Source: Streptomyces sp. NBC_01460
GTDB lineage: Bacteria; Actinomycetota; Actinomycetes; Streptomycetales; Streptomycetaceae
Assembly (NCBI RefSeq): GCF_036227405.1
Contig: NZ_CP109473.1
Location: 7,936,001-8,000,000, forward strand
Direction of reading: 5' to 3'
Length of the DNA stretch: 64,000 nt
This document shows, piece after piece, positions 34,594-43,573 of the stretch (its first letter is position 1; every line of letters begins with the position of its first letter). Under the pieces are notes generated by a model. That model ran no database searches and was not told the DNA's origin. It was given only the letters and a program-made list of their open reading frames with translations. A program made the translations under genes and the position numbers.

Positions 34594-35498
34594 GGCCGGC
34601 CGTGCGGCGCGAGATCGGCGCCAACCCCTGGATCTGGCATTCACCGGTCACCGGGGAGGCCCTCGCCGAGGTGCTGCCGCGCCTCGCCGGGTGGGGCTTC
34701 GACTGCGTCGAGATCCCGCTGGAACAGCCCGGCGACTGGCAGCCCGCCAACGTCGCCAAGCTCCTGGGCGACCAAGGCCTCACGCCCGCCGCGGTGCTCG
34801 CGGTGATGCCGCCGGGACGCGATCTCGTCCGCGCCGACCCCCTCGTGGTCCGCGCTGCCCAGGACTACCTACGGCAGTGCGTCGACGCGGCCGCGCGGAT
34901 CGGTGCGCCGGTCGTGGCCGGCCCCGTCTACGCTGCCGTCGGCCGCACCTGGCAGATGGACGACGCCGAGCGGACAGCGGCGTACGAGCAGTGGCGGGAG
35001 AACATCGCGCCAGTCGTCGCGCACGCCGCCGAGACGGGCGTCCGGATTGCCGTCGAACCACTCAACCGGTACGAGACGAGTCTGTTCAACACCGTCGATC
35101 AGACGGTGGCAGCGATGGACGGGCTGCCCGCCCGCACCATCGGCATCGCGCTCGACACGTACCACCAGAACATCGAGGAGCGCTCACTGCCCGACGCTGT
35201 ACGTCGAGCCACGGGCCGACTCCTCCACGTCCAGGTGTGCGCCAACGACCGGGGCGCACCGGGCGACGACCACCTGGACTGGCCGGGTTTCCTCGACGCC
35301 TTGGACGACGAGGGATACCAAGGGCCGCTTTGTATCGAGTCGTTCACCGCGCACAATGCGACGATCGCGGTCGCCGCCTCCGTGTGGCGGCCCCTCGCTC
35401 CCAGCCAGGACGCCCTCGCCACCCGGGGCCTGGCCTTCCTCCGGGAGGCTGAACGCCGTCCCGCCCGCCCCGCGCTCTTCAGCCCGCCGCCGGCCTGA
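34590..35498 (+). CDS. sugar phosphate isomerase/epimerase (tagatose/allulose 3-epimerase-like)
   Basis: This 302-residue xylose-isomerase-like TIM-barrel protein resembles D-tagatose / D-psicose 3-epimerases. It has the metal- and substrate-binding blocks AVEPLNRYETSLFNTVDQTV (Glu), GIALDTYHQNIEER (Asp, His), HVQVCANDRGAPGDDHLDW (His) and LCIESFTA (Glu), which together give the usual Glu-Asp-His-Glu metal site. The GTG start overlaps the binding-protein stop. As the last gene of the importer operon it probably epimerises or isomerises the imported ketose or an inositol-like polyol. Inosose isomerase or hydroxypyruvate-isomerase-like roles are alternatives. Confidence 0.87.
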   Translation: MRPAVRREIGANPWIWHSPVTGEALAEVLPRLAGWGFDCVEIPLEQPGDWQPANVAKLLGDQGLTPAAVLAVMPPGRDLVRADPLVVRAAQDYLRQCVDAAARIGAPVVAGPVYAAVGRTWQMDDAERTAAYEQWRENIAPVVAHAAETGVRIAVEPLNRYETSLFNTVDQTVAAMDGLPARTIGIALDTYHQNIEERSLPDAVRRATGRLLHVQVCANDRGAPGDDHLDWPGFLDALDDEGYQGPLCIESFTAHNATIAVAASVWRPLAPSQDALATRGLAFLREAERRPARPALFSPPPA

Positions 35499-35586
35499 CA
35501 CACCGTCCCACAGCTCGTGTCCCACGCACCTCGTCCGGATTCCCCGGGATTTCCCCCTGTCCGATCCACGACTGCAGGAGCCGCAC

Positions 35587-38500
35587 ATGAGATCAACGAT
35601 GACGAGATGGGTGCTGAGCTTAGTCAGCTCCACCCTCCTCGTAACCGGCTTGGCCACACCGGCCACCGCCCATCCGGAGGGCTTCCACGTCCTCCTGTTC
35701 ACCAAGACCGCGCCGGGCGCCTACCGGCACGACTCCATCCCAGCCGCCACCACGATGTTCGACCAGGTCGCCGTCGAACGCGGATGGGAACTGACCAAGA
35801 GCGAGAACGCGGCCGTCTTCAACGACGCCGACCTCGCCGAGTACGACGTGGTCGCCATGGTCCAGACCTCCGGCATGGTCTGGGAGACGGACGCCCAGCG
35901 CCAGGCCGTGCAGAAGTACGTGCACAACGGCGGCGGTATCGCGGCAGTCCACAACACGCTCGACATGGGCATCGAGAACGACTTCCCCTGGTGGGACGAA
36001 CTGGTCAACGGCGGCGCCCACATGCCCGCCCACTCGCCCGGCAGTCTCCAGGGCACCGCCAAGGTCGCCGACCGGGTCCACCCCTCCACCTCGCACCTTC
36101 CCGACCGCTGGACACGCACGGAGGAGTGGTACAACTTCGACCCGAACCCGCGCGGCGATGTGCACGTACTGGTCACCGCCGATGAGACCACGTACAACCC
36201 GGGCAGCGAAGCCATGGGGCCCGACCACCCGATCTCCTGGTGCCGCGACGCCGAGGGCGGCAGCGTGTGGGCCACTGCCATGGGCCACGACGCGGCCAGC
36301 TACTCGGACCCGCAGTTCCGCAACCACGTGGTGGGCGGGGTCGAGACCGCGGGCGGCAAGGTCAAGGCGGACTGCGGCCCGACGACCTGGGGCGCCTACG
36401 AGAAGGTCCCGCTGGACGAGAACACCACAGGCCCGGCGGCACTGGACATCGCCGACGACGGCCGGGTGTTCTACGCCGAGTACGGCGGCAAGGTGAAGGT
36501 CCACAAGCCCGGCAGCGGCGATGTGGTCACCGCCGCCACGATCGACGTCTACACCGGCGGCGAGGACGGACTGACCGGCCTCGCACTGGACCCGAACTTC
36601 GCCACCAACCACTGGATCTACCTGATGTACTCGCCGGCCGGCGGCACCGAGGACATCGCCCGCGTATCGCGGTTCACCGTCAACGGCGACAGTCTCGACA
36701 AGGCCAGCGAGAAGGTCGTCATGAAGGTCCCCTCTTCACGCCAGTCACCGGAACCAGGCCACACCGGCGGTTACATCACGTTCGGGCCCAACGGCAACCT
36801 CTACATCGGCACCGGTGACGACACCGAGCCGTTCCGCTCCGACGGCTATGCCCCGATCGACGAGCGTGCGGGACGTGCCGACAACGACGTCCAGCGCACC
36901 TCGGCCAACACCAACGACCTGCGCGGCAAGATCCTCCGCATCCATCCGGAAGCCAACGGCACCTACACCGTCCCGGCAGGCAACATGTTCGCGCCGGGCA
37001 CTGCGAAGACCAAGCCCGAGATCTACGTGATGGGCTTCCGTAATCCCTTCAGGTTCTCCGTCGACCCCGCTGACGGCACCCTGTACGCAGCCGACTACGG
37101 ACCGGACGCCGGCTCCGACAACGCCGCCCGTGGCCCGGCGGCGATCGTCGAGTGGAACATCATCAAGCAACCCGGCTTCTACGGCTGGCCGTACTGCGTC
37201 GGCGACAACATTCCCTACCGCGACTACAACTACGCCACCGGCCAGTCCGGCCCCAACTTCAACTGTGCCGCCCCGGTCAACAACTCGCCCAACAACACCG
37301 GCCTCACCAACCTCCCGGCGGCCAAGAAGGCGGACGTCTGGTACGGCAACGGCGCCAATGGCGGGAAGTTCCCGGAGATGGGCGACGGCGGTGAGGCGCC
37401 CGCCGCCTTCCCCGTGTATCACTACGACCCCGACAACCCGTCGGAGACGAAGTTCCCGGCCTACTTCGACAGGACGCCGTTCTTCGGCGAGTGGTCGCGC
37501 AACAACCTGCACGAATTCCGGCTGGACGACGACGGGAAGCTACTCAAGATCAACGACTTCCTGCCGAACCTGAGCTTCAAGTCCCCGATGGACATGAAGT
37601 TCGGCCCGGACGGGGCGATGTACCTGCTGGAGTGGGGAAGTGGCTTCGGCCGGGACAACCCGGACGCCGGCCTCTACCGCATCGACTACAGCTCGGGTGA
37701 CCGGCGTCCCCTCGCTGTGGCCACCGCGACCCCCACGTCCGGGCCCGCACCGCTGACCGTGAAGTTCTCCAGTGACGGATCGCGCGACCCGGAGGGTGGC
37801 ACACTCACCTACCGCTGGGACTTCGGCGATGGTGCGACCTCCGACCAGGCATCCCCGACGCACACCTATACAGCGAAGGGGCAGTTCACCGCCCAGCTCA
37901 CGGTCACCGACACCGGCGGCCGTAACGGCACCGCCAACCTCACCGTGACCTCAGGCAACACGGCGCCGACCGTGAAGCTCTCCCTGCCGAACGGCGGCAT
38001 GTATGACTGGGGCGACCGGATCCCGTACACGGTGAACGTCACCGACCCGGAGGACGGCACGATCGACTGCACCAAAGTCAGAACCGTGCCCTCGCTCGGA
38101 CATGACGAGCACGCGCACGACACCGACGCGATCACCGGCTGCTCGGGCACCATCGTCCCGGAGACCGACACCGGCCACGCCGACCTGAACGTGTCCTACG
38201 TCGCCTCCTCCAGCTACACGGACAAGGGCGCCTCCGGAGCGCCCGCCCTGGCCGGCAGTGCCAAGGCGGTACTCCAGCCCAAGCACAAGCAGGCCGAGTA
38301 CTACACCCGGCAGTCCGGCGTCCGGGTCGTCTCACAGGGCGGCGCAGAGTCCGGGGGCCGGCTCGGCGACATCAGCAACAACGACTGGGTCTCCTACTCG
38401 CCGGTCAACTTCACCGGCATCGACAAGGTCTCGCTGCGGCTGTCCTCACCCTCCGGCGGAGGCACGGTCGAGCTGCGCGACGGCTCACCGACCGGCGCGC

Positions 38501-39060
38501 TGATCGCCACTGTGCCGGTTCCGAGCACGGCTGGCTGGGACAACTACCAGAGCACACCGGCGGTCGATGTCACCAAGCCCGGCGGGACGACCGAGCTCTA
38601 CCTGGTCTTCAAGACCGCGCCGGCCGGCTCGTACGACATCGACTCGATGACCTTCGTCGGGAAAGGCGTCGGCCAGGGCGGCGCGTCCGTCCCGGCACAG
38701 ATCACCGGCATCGGCGGAAAGTGCGTCGACGTCAACGGCCGGAGCGCGACGAATGGCGCCAAGGTCCAACTGTGGGGCTGCAACGGTGGTGACAACCAGA
38801 AGTGGCAGGCCGACGGCGCCACACTGCGGTCGATGGGCAAGTGCCTCGACGTCGACACCGGGGCCACGGCCGATGGGACGAAGGTCCAGCTGTGGGACTG
38901 TCACGGGGGCGCCAACCAGGACTGGTCCGTGCAGTCGGACGGCACCATCCGTAACCGTGGAGTCTGCCTGGACACGGCCGGTGGCAGTGGGTCGGACGGA
39001 ACCCAGTTGGTCATCAACCGCTGCGACGGCCGCACGTCGCAGAAGTGGACGGTGACATGA
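35587..39060 (+). CDS. large secreted ThuA / PQQ-type sugar dehydrogenase / PKD / CBM / ricin-lectin protein
   Basis: This 1157-residue multidomain exported protein has a Sec signal (1-28, ATA cleavage). A ThuA-like domain (about 33-260) is followed by a soluble glucose/sorbosone dehydrogenase beta-propeller (about 265-700: GLTGLALDPNF, GHTGGYITFGPNGNLYIGTGD, YVMGFRNPFRFSVDP). Then come a PKD domain (about 705-790: YRWDFGDGATSDQASPTHTYT), a mixed beta region, a CBM6-like carbohydrate-binding module (about 895-1025: QAEYYTRQSGV...) and a ricin beta-trefoil (about 1038-1157). It probably oxidises sugars at cell-wall or biofilm polysaccharides. AGGAG precedes ATG 35587. It is 88 bases after the importer operon and likely part of the same regulon. 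Confidence 0.9.
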   Translation: MRSTMTRWVLSLVSSTLLVTGLATPATAHPEGFHVLLFTKTAPGAYRHDSIPAATTMFDQVAVERGWELTKSENAAVFNDADLAEYDVVAMVQTSGMVWETDAQRQAVQKYVHNGGGIAAVHNTLDMGIENDFPWWDELVNGGAHMPAHSPGSLQGTAKVADRVHPSTSHLPDRWTRTEEWYNFDPNPRGDVHVLVTADETTYNPGSEAMGPDHPISWCRDAEGGSVWATAMGHDAASYSDPQFRNHVVGGVETAGGKVKADCGPTTWGAYEKVPLDENTTGPAALDIADDGRVFYAEYGGKVKVHKPGSGDVVTAATIDVYTGGEDGLTGLALDPNFATNHWIYLMYSPAGGTEDIARVSRFTVNGDSLDKASEKVVMKVPSSRQSPEPGHTGGYITFGPNGNLYIGTGDDTEPFRSDGYAPIDERAGRADNDVQRTSANTNDLRGKILRIHPEANGTYTVPAGNMFAPGTAKTKPEIYVMGFRNPFRFSVDPADGTLYAADYGPDAGSDNAARGPAAIVEWNIIKQPGFYGWPYCVGDNIPYRDYNYATGQSGPNFNCAAPVNNSPNNTGLTNLPAAKKADVWYGNGANGGKFPEMGDGGEAPAAFPVYHYDPDNPSETKFPAYFDRTPFFGEWSRNNLHEFRLDDDGKLLKINDFLPNLSFKSPMDMKFGPDGAMYLLEWGSGFGRDNPDAGLYRIDYSSGDRRPLAVATATPTSGPAPLTVKFSSDGSRDPEGGTLTYRWDFGDGATSDQASPTHTYTAKGQFTAQLTVTDTGGRNGTANLTVTSGNTAPTVKLSLPNGGMYDWGDRIPYTVNVTDPEDGTIDCTKVRTVPSLGHDEHAHDTDAITGCSGTIVPETDTGHADLNVSYVASSSYTDKGASGAPALAGSAKAVLQPKHKQAEYYTRQSGVRVVSQGGAESGGRLGDISNNDWVSYSPVNFTGIDKVSLRLSSPSGGGTVELRDGSPTGALIATVPVPSTAGWDNYQSTPAVDVTKPGGTTELYLVFKTAPAGSYDIDSMTFVGKGVGQGGASVPAQITGIGGKCVDVNGRSATNGAKVQLWGCNGGDNQKWQADGATLRSMGKCLDVDTGATADGTKVQLWDCHGGANQDWSVQSDGTIRNRGVCLDTAGGSGSDGTQLVINRCDGRTSQKWTVT

Positions 39061-39082
39061 CCGGTCAGGGTTGATCAGCAGG

Positions 39083-39112
39083 CGCGGAACGGGGCCCAGC
39101 TCCCGTTCCGCG
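39083..39112. terminator. rho-independent-like hairpin
   Basis: CGCGGAACGGG (39083-39093) pairs perfectly with CCCGTTCCGCG (39102-39112) around an 8-base loop. It lies 22 bases after the stop of the large secreted protein and ends the carbohydrate operon. There is no T-run, as is common in actinomycetes. Confidence 0.75.
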
Positions 39113-39318
39113 TCTCCCGATAGCCCTCTCGCCAACGCGCTCCTCTGCTGCCGATGACGCCCGAGTCCTGTTCGTCGCCGCTCCCACGCCTCGTTGCCCG
39201 ATCTCGATCGTTTTGCGGAAGAGCGTTGGTGGCACGCCCTATTGTCGGTCTTCCAGGCACCACTGTGCGGGGCGTATGGGTGTGGGGCCGAGGGAATCCA
39301 AGGGGAGCGGGTACCACT

Positions 39319-41898
39319 GTGCAGGCCAAAGAGACGCTGTTCGCCGACCTCGTGCAGGGGCGGGCTCAACAGTTCCAGGTGCCGCTCTACCAGCGGACGT
39401 ACTCCTGGACAGAGAAGCAGTTGGCTCAGCTGTGGAGCGACATCCTCGATCAGGTGGACCTGCTGGAGACCGGGGAGAAAGCGAGCGCGCACTTCCTCGG
39501 CTCCGTGGTGCTTGCCCCGTCCCCGCAAAACGAGGCGACGTTCCCTCGCTGGCTGGTGGTCGACGGCCAGCAGCGGCTGACCACGATCTCCCTCGCACTC
39601 GCCGCCATCCGGGACCATCTCGCCCAGAGCCGGCCGGACGAGGCCGAGCGGATTGACGAGGAATACCTGATCAACAAGCGGAAGAACGAGAACGACCGGT
39701 TCCGTCTCCTGCCCACCCAGGCCGACCGGCCGAATTACGCCGCGCACATCCGAGGCACCCACGAGGGGCAGGCGGCGGGGGACAACGTTTCTGTCGCCTA
39801 CCGCTTCTTCCGCCGCAAGCTCGTCGAGGCGGAGGACCCCGCCGACCCGCAGGACGTCCTCCGGATCGAGCAGGCGATCACCTCCCGGCTCACCCTGGTC
39901 GCGGTGACCGCCGAGGCCGGTGACAACGTCCACCGCATCTTCGAGTCCCTCAACAACACCGGTCTCAAGCTCAGCCAGGCGGACCTGCTGCGCAACTACC
40001 TCTTCATGCGGCTGCCGACCCGTGGCGAACTGGTCTACGAGACGTACTGGCTGCCGCTCCAGGCAAGCCTGAGCAACAAAGAGCTCGAACAGCTCATGTG
40101 GCTGCAGCTCGTGCTTGACGGCGACGACCGGGTCCGCCGCCAGGACCTGTACGCGGCTCAGCAGCACCGTTTCGAGCAGACCGAGGTCAGGGAAGCGGAC
40201 ATCGAGGCGTACGTAAAAGAACTGCACCGGCGGTCTATGCACTTCCGTAAGGTGGTCCGCCCCGACGAGGAGGGCGATCCGGCCGTCCGTGCCCACCTTC
40301 GCCGACTCGACGCCTGGGAGGCCGCGGCCACGTACCCGGCGCTGATGCTGCTGCTCGACCGCCGCGAACGTGGAGAGACCGACTCGGTGGAGACGGCCCG
40401 CGCCCTGTCGTACATCGAGAGCTTTCTGGTACGCCGCACCGTGTGTCGCGTACCGCCAAACAACCTCAACCGGATCTTCCAGTCGGTTCCCGCCCAGCTT
40501 CCGCTGGACGTCCCCGTCGCCGACGGGCTGCGTCAGCTCCTCTCCGCCAGCAACCGCTACTGGCCCGACGACGACGAACTGCGCGAGAAGTGCAGGACCG
40601 CGCCCTTCTATCTGTACGGCCGGCCGGAGCAGCGCAAACTGGTCCTCCAGCGGCTGGAGGAGAGCTACGACCACCCCGAGCCTGTGGACTTCGCCGCCGC
40701 GAAACTCACCATCGAGCACGTTCTGCCGCAGTCGGCGGGCGACGACTGGCTCCAAGTTCTCGCCGAGGACGCCACCGACGGCGAGACCCCACAGGACGTG
40801 CACGCCCGACTCCAGCACACCCTGGGCAACCTGACCCTCACCGCTCAGAACTCCGAGCTCTCCAACCACCCTTTCGACCGCAAGCAGGACCTGCTGCGTA
40901 GCAGCCACCTGGAGATGAACCGCCGCATCGCCGCCACCGACCGCTGGGGCGCTCGCGAGATCGGCGCCCGTGCCGACGAGTTGGCCGAGCGGGCGCTCGC
41001 GCTGTGGCCGTCCCCGCTGCGCGGGGTGGGCCGGGCCGAGCGGAGCCGCGACTGGCAGCTCGTCCACCAGGTCCTCGCCGCCCTGCCGCACGGCACCTGG
41101 ACGTCGTACGGCGACCTCGCCGCGTACATCGGCTCCGGCGCCCAGGCGGTGGGCAACCACCTTGCCCAGACCGCGGGCGTCGTGCAGGCCTACCGCGTCC
41201 TCAACGCGGAGGGCCGGATCGCCGACGGCTTTCGCTGGGCCGGCCCGCAGCCGGAGGGTGAGGACGTACGGGCGCGACTGAGCGCCGACGGCATCCACTT
41301 CACCCAGACCGGGGCCGCGGACCCCGCGCAACGCTTGACCAGCACCGACCTGGCACTGCTGCTGGCCGATCCCGACCATGAGCAGTCTTCGGAGGGCGCG
41401 GTGGCGGCGGGGCGCGACGGAGCGGAGCCAGAGGAGGAAACCCGGGCCGAGCGGTTCTTCCGCCAGCTTGCCGCGGACGACACCCCCGAGACCGTGGGCG
41501 CGGTGCGTACTCTCCTCGCCCGGTGGGAGGAGCTGGGCGGCTGGGTCGGCTATGGGGCCGGCCAAGTCACTACCAGCGCCTTCCTGATGCTGGGTGCGGC
41601 AGGTCTCCCCGGCGCCGGGATCTGGCCGCTGGTGCTCTACCCCGGTGGTGGACGCGGTGGTTCGGCGGAGGTGGTCTTCCAGTACCTCGCCACCCGCGAG
41701 CCCTTCACCGACTGCCTGCTGCGCGCGGAGCTCCTCGGCCGCGTCAACGGTTTGGACGGCGTCGACATCCCGGAGGGGAAGCTGGACTTGCGTCCCAACT
41801 TCCGGTTGGCCTTGCTGGAGAAGGACGGGAACCGCGACGCGCTCGCTGAGACTCTGACCTGGTTCCGGGACCGCTGGATCGGCCGGGACGTGTCCTGA
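39319..41898 (+). CDS. DUF262-DUF1524 (GmrSD-like) protein fused to an alkyltransferase-like domain
   Basis: This 859-residue protein begins with a DUF262 ParB/Srx-like NTPase domain (QFQVPLYQRTYSW at 19-30, the DGQQR motif at 82-86, FESLNNTGLKLSQADLLRNY). It continues with a DUF1524 HNH-type nuclease domain (His467 in IEHVLPQ, then LGNLTLTAQNSELSN...FDRK). This is the layout of GmrSD type IV restriction enzymes, BrxU and SspE, which cut modified phage DNA. Around 580-690 there follows a domain like the DNA-binding part of O6-alkylguanine transferases (GTWTSYGDLAAYIGSGAQAVGNHLA), but AYRVL replaces the reactive PCHRV, so it cannot accept an alkyl group. A conserved-looking C-terminal segment of unknown type ends the protein. 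GTG 39319 is chosen since homologues start there. Confidence 0.85.
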   Translation: MQAKETLFADLVQGRAQQFQVPLYQRTYSWTEKQLAQLWSDILDQVDLLETGEKASAHFLGSVVLAPSPQNEATFPRWLVVDGQQRLTTISLALAAIRDHLAQSRPDEAERIDEEYLINKRKNENDRFRLLPTQADRPNYAAHIRGTHEGQAAGDNVSVAYRFFRRKLVEAEDPADPQDVLRIEQAITSRLTLVAVTAEAGDNVHRIFESLNNTGLKLSQADLLRNYLFMRLPTRGELVYETYWLPLQASLSNKELEQLMWLQLVLDGDDRVRRQDLYAAQQHRFEQTEVREADIEAYVKELHRRSMHFRKVVRPDEEGDPAVRAHLRRLDAWEAAATYPALMLLLDRRERGETDSVETARALSYIESFLVRRTVCRVPPNNLNRIFQSVPAQLPLDVPVADGLRQLLSASNRYWPDDDELREKCRTAPFYLYGRPEQRKLVLQRLEESYDHPEPVDFAAAKLTIEHVLPQSAGDDWLQVLAEDATDGETPQDVHARLQHTLGNLTLTAQNSELSNHPFDRKQDLLRSSHLEMNRRIAATDRWGAREIGARADELAERALALWPSPLRGVGRAERSRDWQLVHQVLAALPHGTWTSYGDLAAYIGSGAQAVGNHLAQTAGVVQAYRVLNAEGRIADGFRWAGPQPEGEDVRARLSADGIHFTQTGAADPAQRLTSTDLALLLADPDHEQSSEGAVAAGRDGAEPEEETRAERFFRQLAADDTPETVGAVRTLLARWEELGGWVGYGAGQVTTSAFLMLGAAGLPGAGIWPLVLYPGGGRGGSAEVVFQYLATREPFTDCLLRAELLGRVNGLDGVDIPEGKLDLRPNFRLALLEKDGNRDALAETLTWFRDRWIGRDVS

Positions 41899-42059
41899 GC
41901 TCCGACTTCGGCACCGGGACTGGTGGGCGCGCATGTTGATGTGCCGAGTATTCAGGCTGAGATGCGGAGCTCTCTCACTCAGCATTTCCTGCGTTGCCTC
42001 TCCAGGGTGAGGACGGCCTTGGCGATTGACGTCATGCGGTTGGGCCTGATTCGGAAGCT

Positions 42060-42285
42060 GCGGGAGACGCGCCAGGACGGATCTTGAGCAGGCCGGAGGC
42101 CTGCGCGGCCAAGAGGCCGATCACCGCGGTGGTGTAGGCGTGTGTCGTGCCGACCGAGAGCTCGACGCCAGCGGCTACCTGAGCCGGGGTGTCGTGCTTA
42201 CGCAGGCGCACCAGAGCGACGAGCGCGCGTTGGCGCGGCGGGAGCTTGCAGCGGCGATCACCCTCGCGGGCGACGATGGGGGCTT
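42060..42285 (-). pseudogene. remnant of IS5-type transposase (N-terminal HTH part)
   Basis: On the reverse strand this stretch reads [20 protein letters not shown] followed by [20 protein letters not shown]. This is the N-terminal helix-turn-helix block of IS5-group transposases (family form: LDPxRQALLVLVHLRKxETYAQLAAGFGxSxATVxRYI). No DDE catalytic part follows, and the frame is not preceded by an intact start region, so it is a fragment. It lies in the roughly 460-base gap (41899-42357) after the DUF262 gene; the rest of that gap holds nothing else I recognise. With the fragment at 24950-25190 it shows past IS activity around the accessory genes. Boundaries are approximate. Confidence 0.65.
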
Positions 42286-42357
42286 AATTAACCTTGATCT
42301 CGAATGACCGTCAAAGCGGATCAAGCCCAGACCCTGGAGGTTCCCTGAATCCGAGGA

Positions 42358-42849
42358 TCAGAGGAGGTGCCGGTTCGGCGCCTGTGCAGCGTTTGCGTAC
42401 TCAGGCAGTGCAAGAACTGTGACGCCGGCGTCTTCGAGGGTCTCGGTGCCATCGGCGCCGACGACGAACGTATCGGGTTCGCTCCATGCGGTGACGACGC
42501 GGCGAAGGCCCACGTCGCGGATGAGCTGGGCGCAGGGGCGGGGTCGGGATGCCCGTCTGGCGCAGGGCTCCAGGGAGCTGTAGATCGTGGCGGTGGCGAG
42601 CCGGGCGTCCTCGGCGGGGAGCTTGGCGAGGGCCCCTTCCTCGGCATGGTCGTGGGGGTCGTTCTCACGGGAGTAGCCGCGGGCGAGTTCGGTCCCGTCG
42701 GCCGCAACGACGACTGCCCCCACGCTGAAGGCGGTTTCCGAAGGTGGGCAGAGGGCGGCCAGCTCACAGGCGAGGATGAGCCAGTTCCGGTCTGCAGTGT
42801 TGGGCTCGCGGCCGGTGCCGGGGGCGCCGGCTGAAGAGGTGGTGCTCAT
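42358..42849 (-). CDS. cytidine/deoxycytidylate-type zinc deaminase (RibD-N-like)
   Basis: This 163-residue zinc deaminase has the HAEE motif (NDPHDHAEEGALAKL, near 68-71) with the proton-shuttling Glu, and the second zinc motif PCARRASRPRPC (two cysteines, near 95-106). It resembles the deaminase half of RibD and related nucleotide or pterin deaminases. The spacing between the two cysteines is long for the family (PCxxR..RPxPC). Its ATG overlaps the stop of the upstream RibD-C-like reductase (ATGA), so the two halves of a RibD-type activity are separate but co-translated. The substrate may be a riboflavin precursor or a modified nucleoside; not decidable from sequence. Confidence 0.85.
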   Translation of the reverse strand: MSTTSSAGAPGTGREPNTADRNWLILACELAALCPPSETAFSVGAVVVAADGTELARGYSRENDPHDHAEEGALAKLPAEDARLATATIYSSLEPCARRASRPRPCAQLIRDVGLRRVVTAWSEPDTFVVGADGTETLEDAGVTVLALPEYANAAQAPNRHLL

Positions 42850-43544
42850 CGGGGCTCCGTCGAGGTGTCCTTGGGGGCGTACCTCAGGAGTACCACGTCA
42901 CCGATCTGGCGGGTCTCCAGGAGCCGGAGGCGGGCGGCCGGGCCGCGGGGGTAGCTCGCGGGGCCGAGCATCCTTACCGCATCGGACTGGCCGACCAGGA
43001 GGGGGGCGATGACGAGTTGGAGTTCGTCGGCAAGAGCTGCCTCGAGGAGCTGTGTGTGGACGGTGCCGCCGCCTTCGACCATGAGCCGCTGGATGGCGTA
43101 TTCGTCGCCGAGGATGTCGAGCGCGGCCGGCCATACGGCCTCGGCGGGGACGCTCTGAACGGTAGCCAGGTCACCGAGGTTGGCGCGAGCTTTCGCGGTG
43201 GCCTCGTGGCCCACGGCCAGGACGAGCTTGTCTCCGCCGTAGTGCCAGAACTTCCAGCCGGGGTCGAGGTTGCCCGTTCCTGTGATGGTGACCTTCAGCG
43301 GGTACTCCGGCTCACCGGCGGCGACCCGGGACGCCCTGTGCTCCGCCGAGTTGACGAGGAGGCGGGGGTTGTCGGCGCGGAGTGTGCCGGCGCCGACAAG
43401 GATCGCGTCGACACTGGCTCGTACGGAGTCGACGCGCTCGAAGTCCTCCTTGTTGGAGAGCAGGAGCCGGTCCTCGCCCGGGCGGGTGTCGAGGTGGCCG
43501 TCGATCGATACAGCTGCGGACAGTAGGACGTACGGGCGGGGCAC
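42846..43544 (-). CDS. RibD C-terminal-domain / dihydrofolate-reductase-fold reductase
   Basis: This 232-residue protein matches the RibD C-terminal reductase fold: an N-terminal YVLLSAAVSIDGHLDT strand-helix, DAILVGAGTLRADNPRLLV (NADPH-binding region near 50-65), and the late LMVEGGGTVHTQLLEAALADELQLVIAPLLVG block. RibD-type reductases reduce the ribosyl side chain of a deaminated pyrimidine with NADPH. GTG 43544 has GGAG seven bases upstream. It overlaps the deaminase gene by ATGA. Together with the deaminase it reconstitutes a split RibD. Because full riboflavin operon genes are absent here, it may serve a specialised pathway or be an accessory paralogue. Confidence 0.87.
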   Translation of the reverse strand: MPRPYVLLSAAVSIDGHLDTRPGEDRLLLSNKEDFERVDSVRASVDAILVGAGTLRADNPRLLVNSAEHRASRVAAGEPEYPLKVTITGTGNLDPGWKFWHYGGDKLVLAVGHEATAKARANLGDLATVQSVPAEAVWPAALDILGDEYAIQRLMVEGGGTVHTQLLEAALADELQLVIAPLLVGQSDAVRMLGPASYPRGPAARLRLLETRQIGDVVLLRYAPKDTSTEPR

Positions 43545-43573
43545 GGTATCTCCAGGCAGTGTGCGTGGGTGAG

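Noticed and set aside
39250..39322. Repeated ACCACTGTGC (39259-39268 and 39313-39322) before the DUF262 gene
   Set aside because: Two ten-base copies 54 bases apart without symmetry or a clear regulator; likely chance or a trivial duplication.
38485..41985. Very long (1166-residue) open frame antisense to the secreted ThuA protein and the DUF262 gene
   Set aside because: It spans two well-supported genes on the other strand, shows no domain features and has biased low-complexity composition, typical of mirror frames in high-GC DNA.
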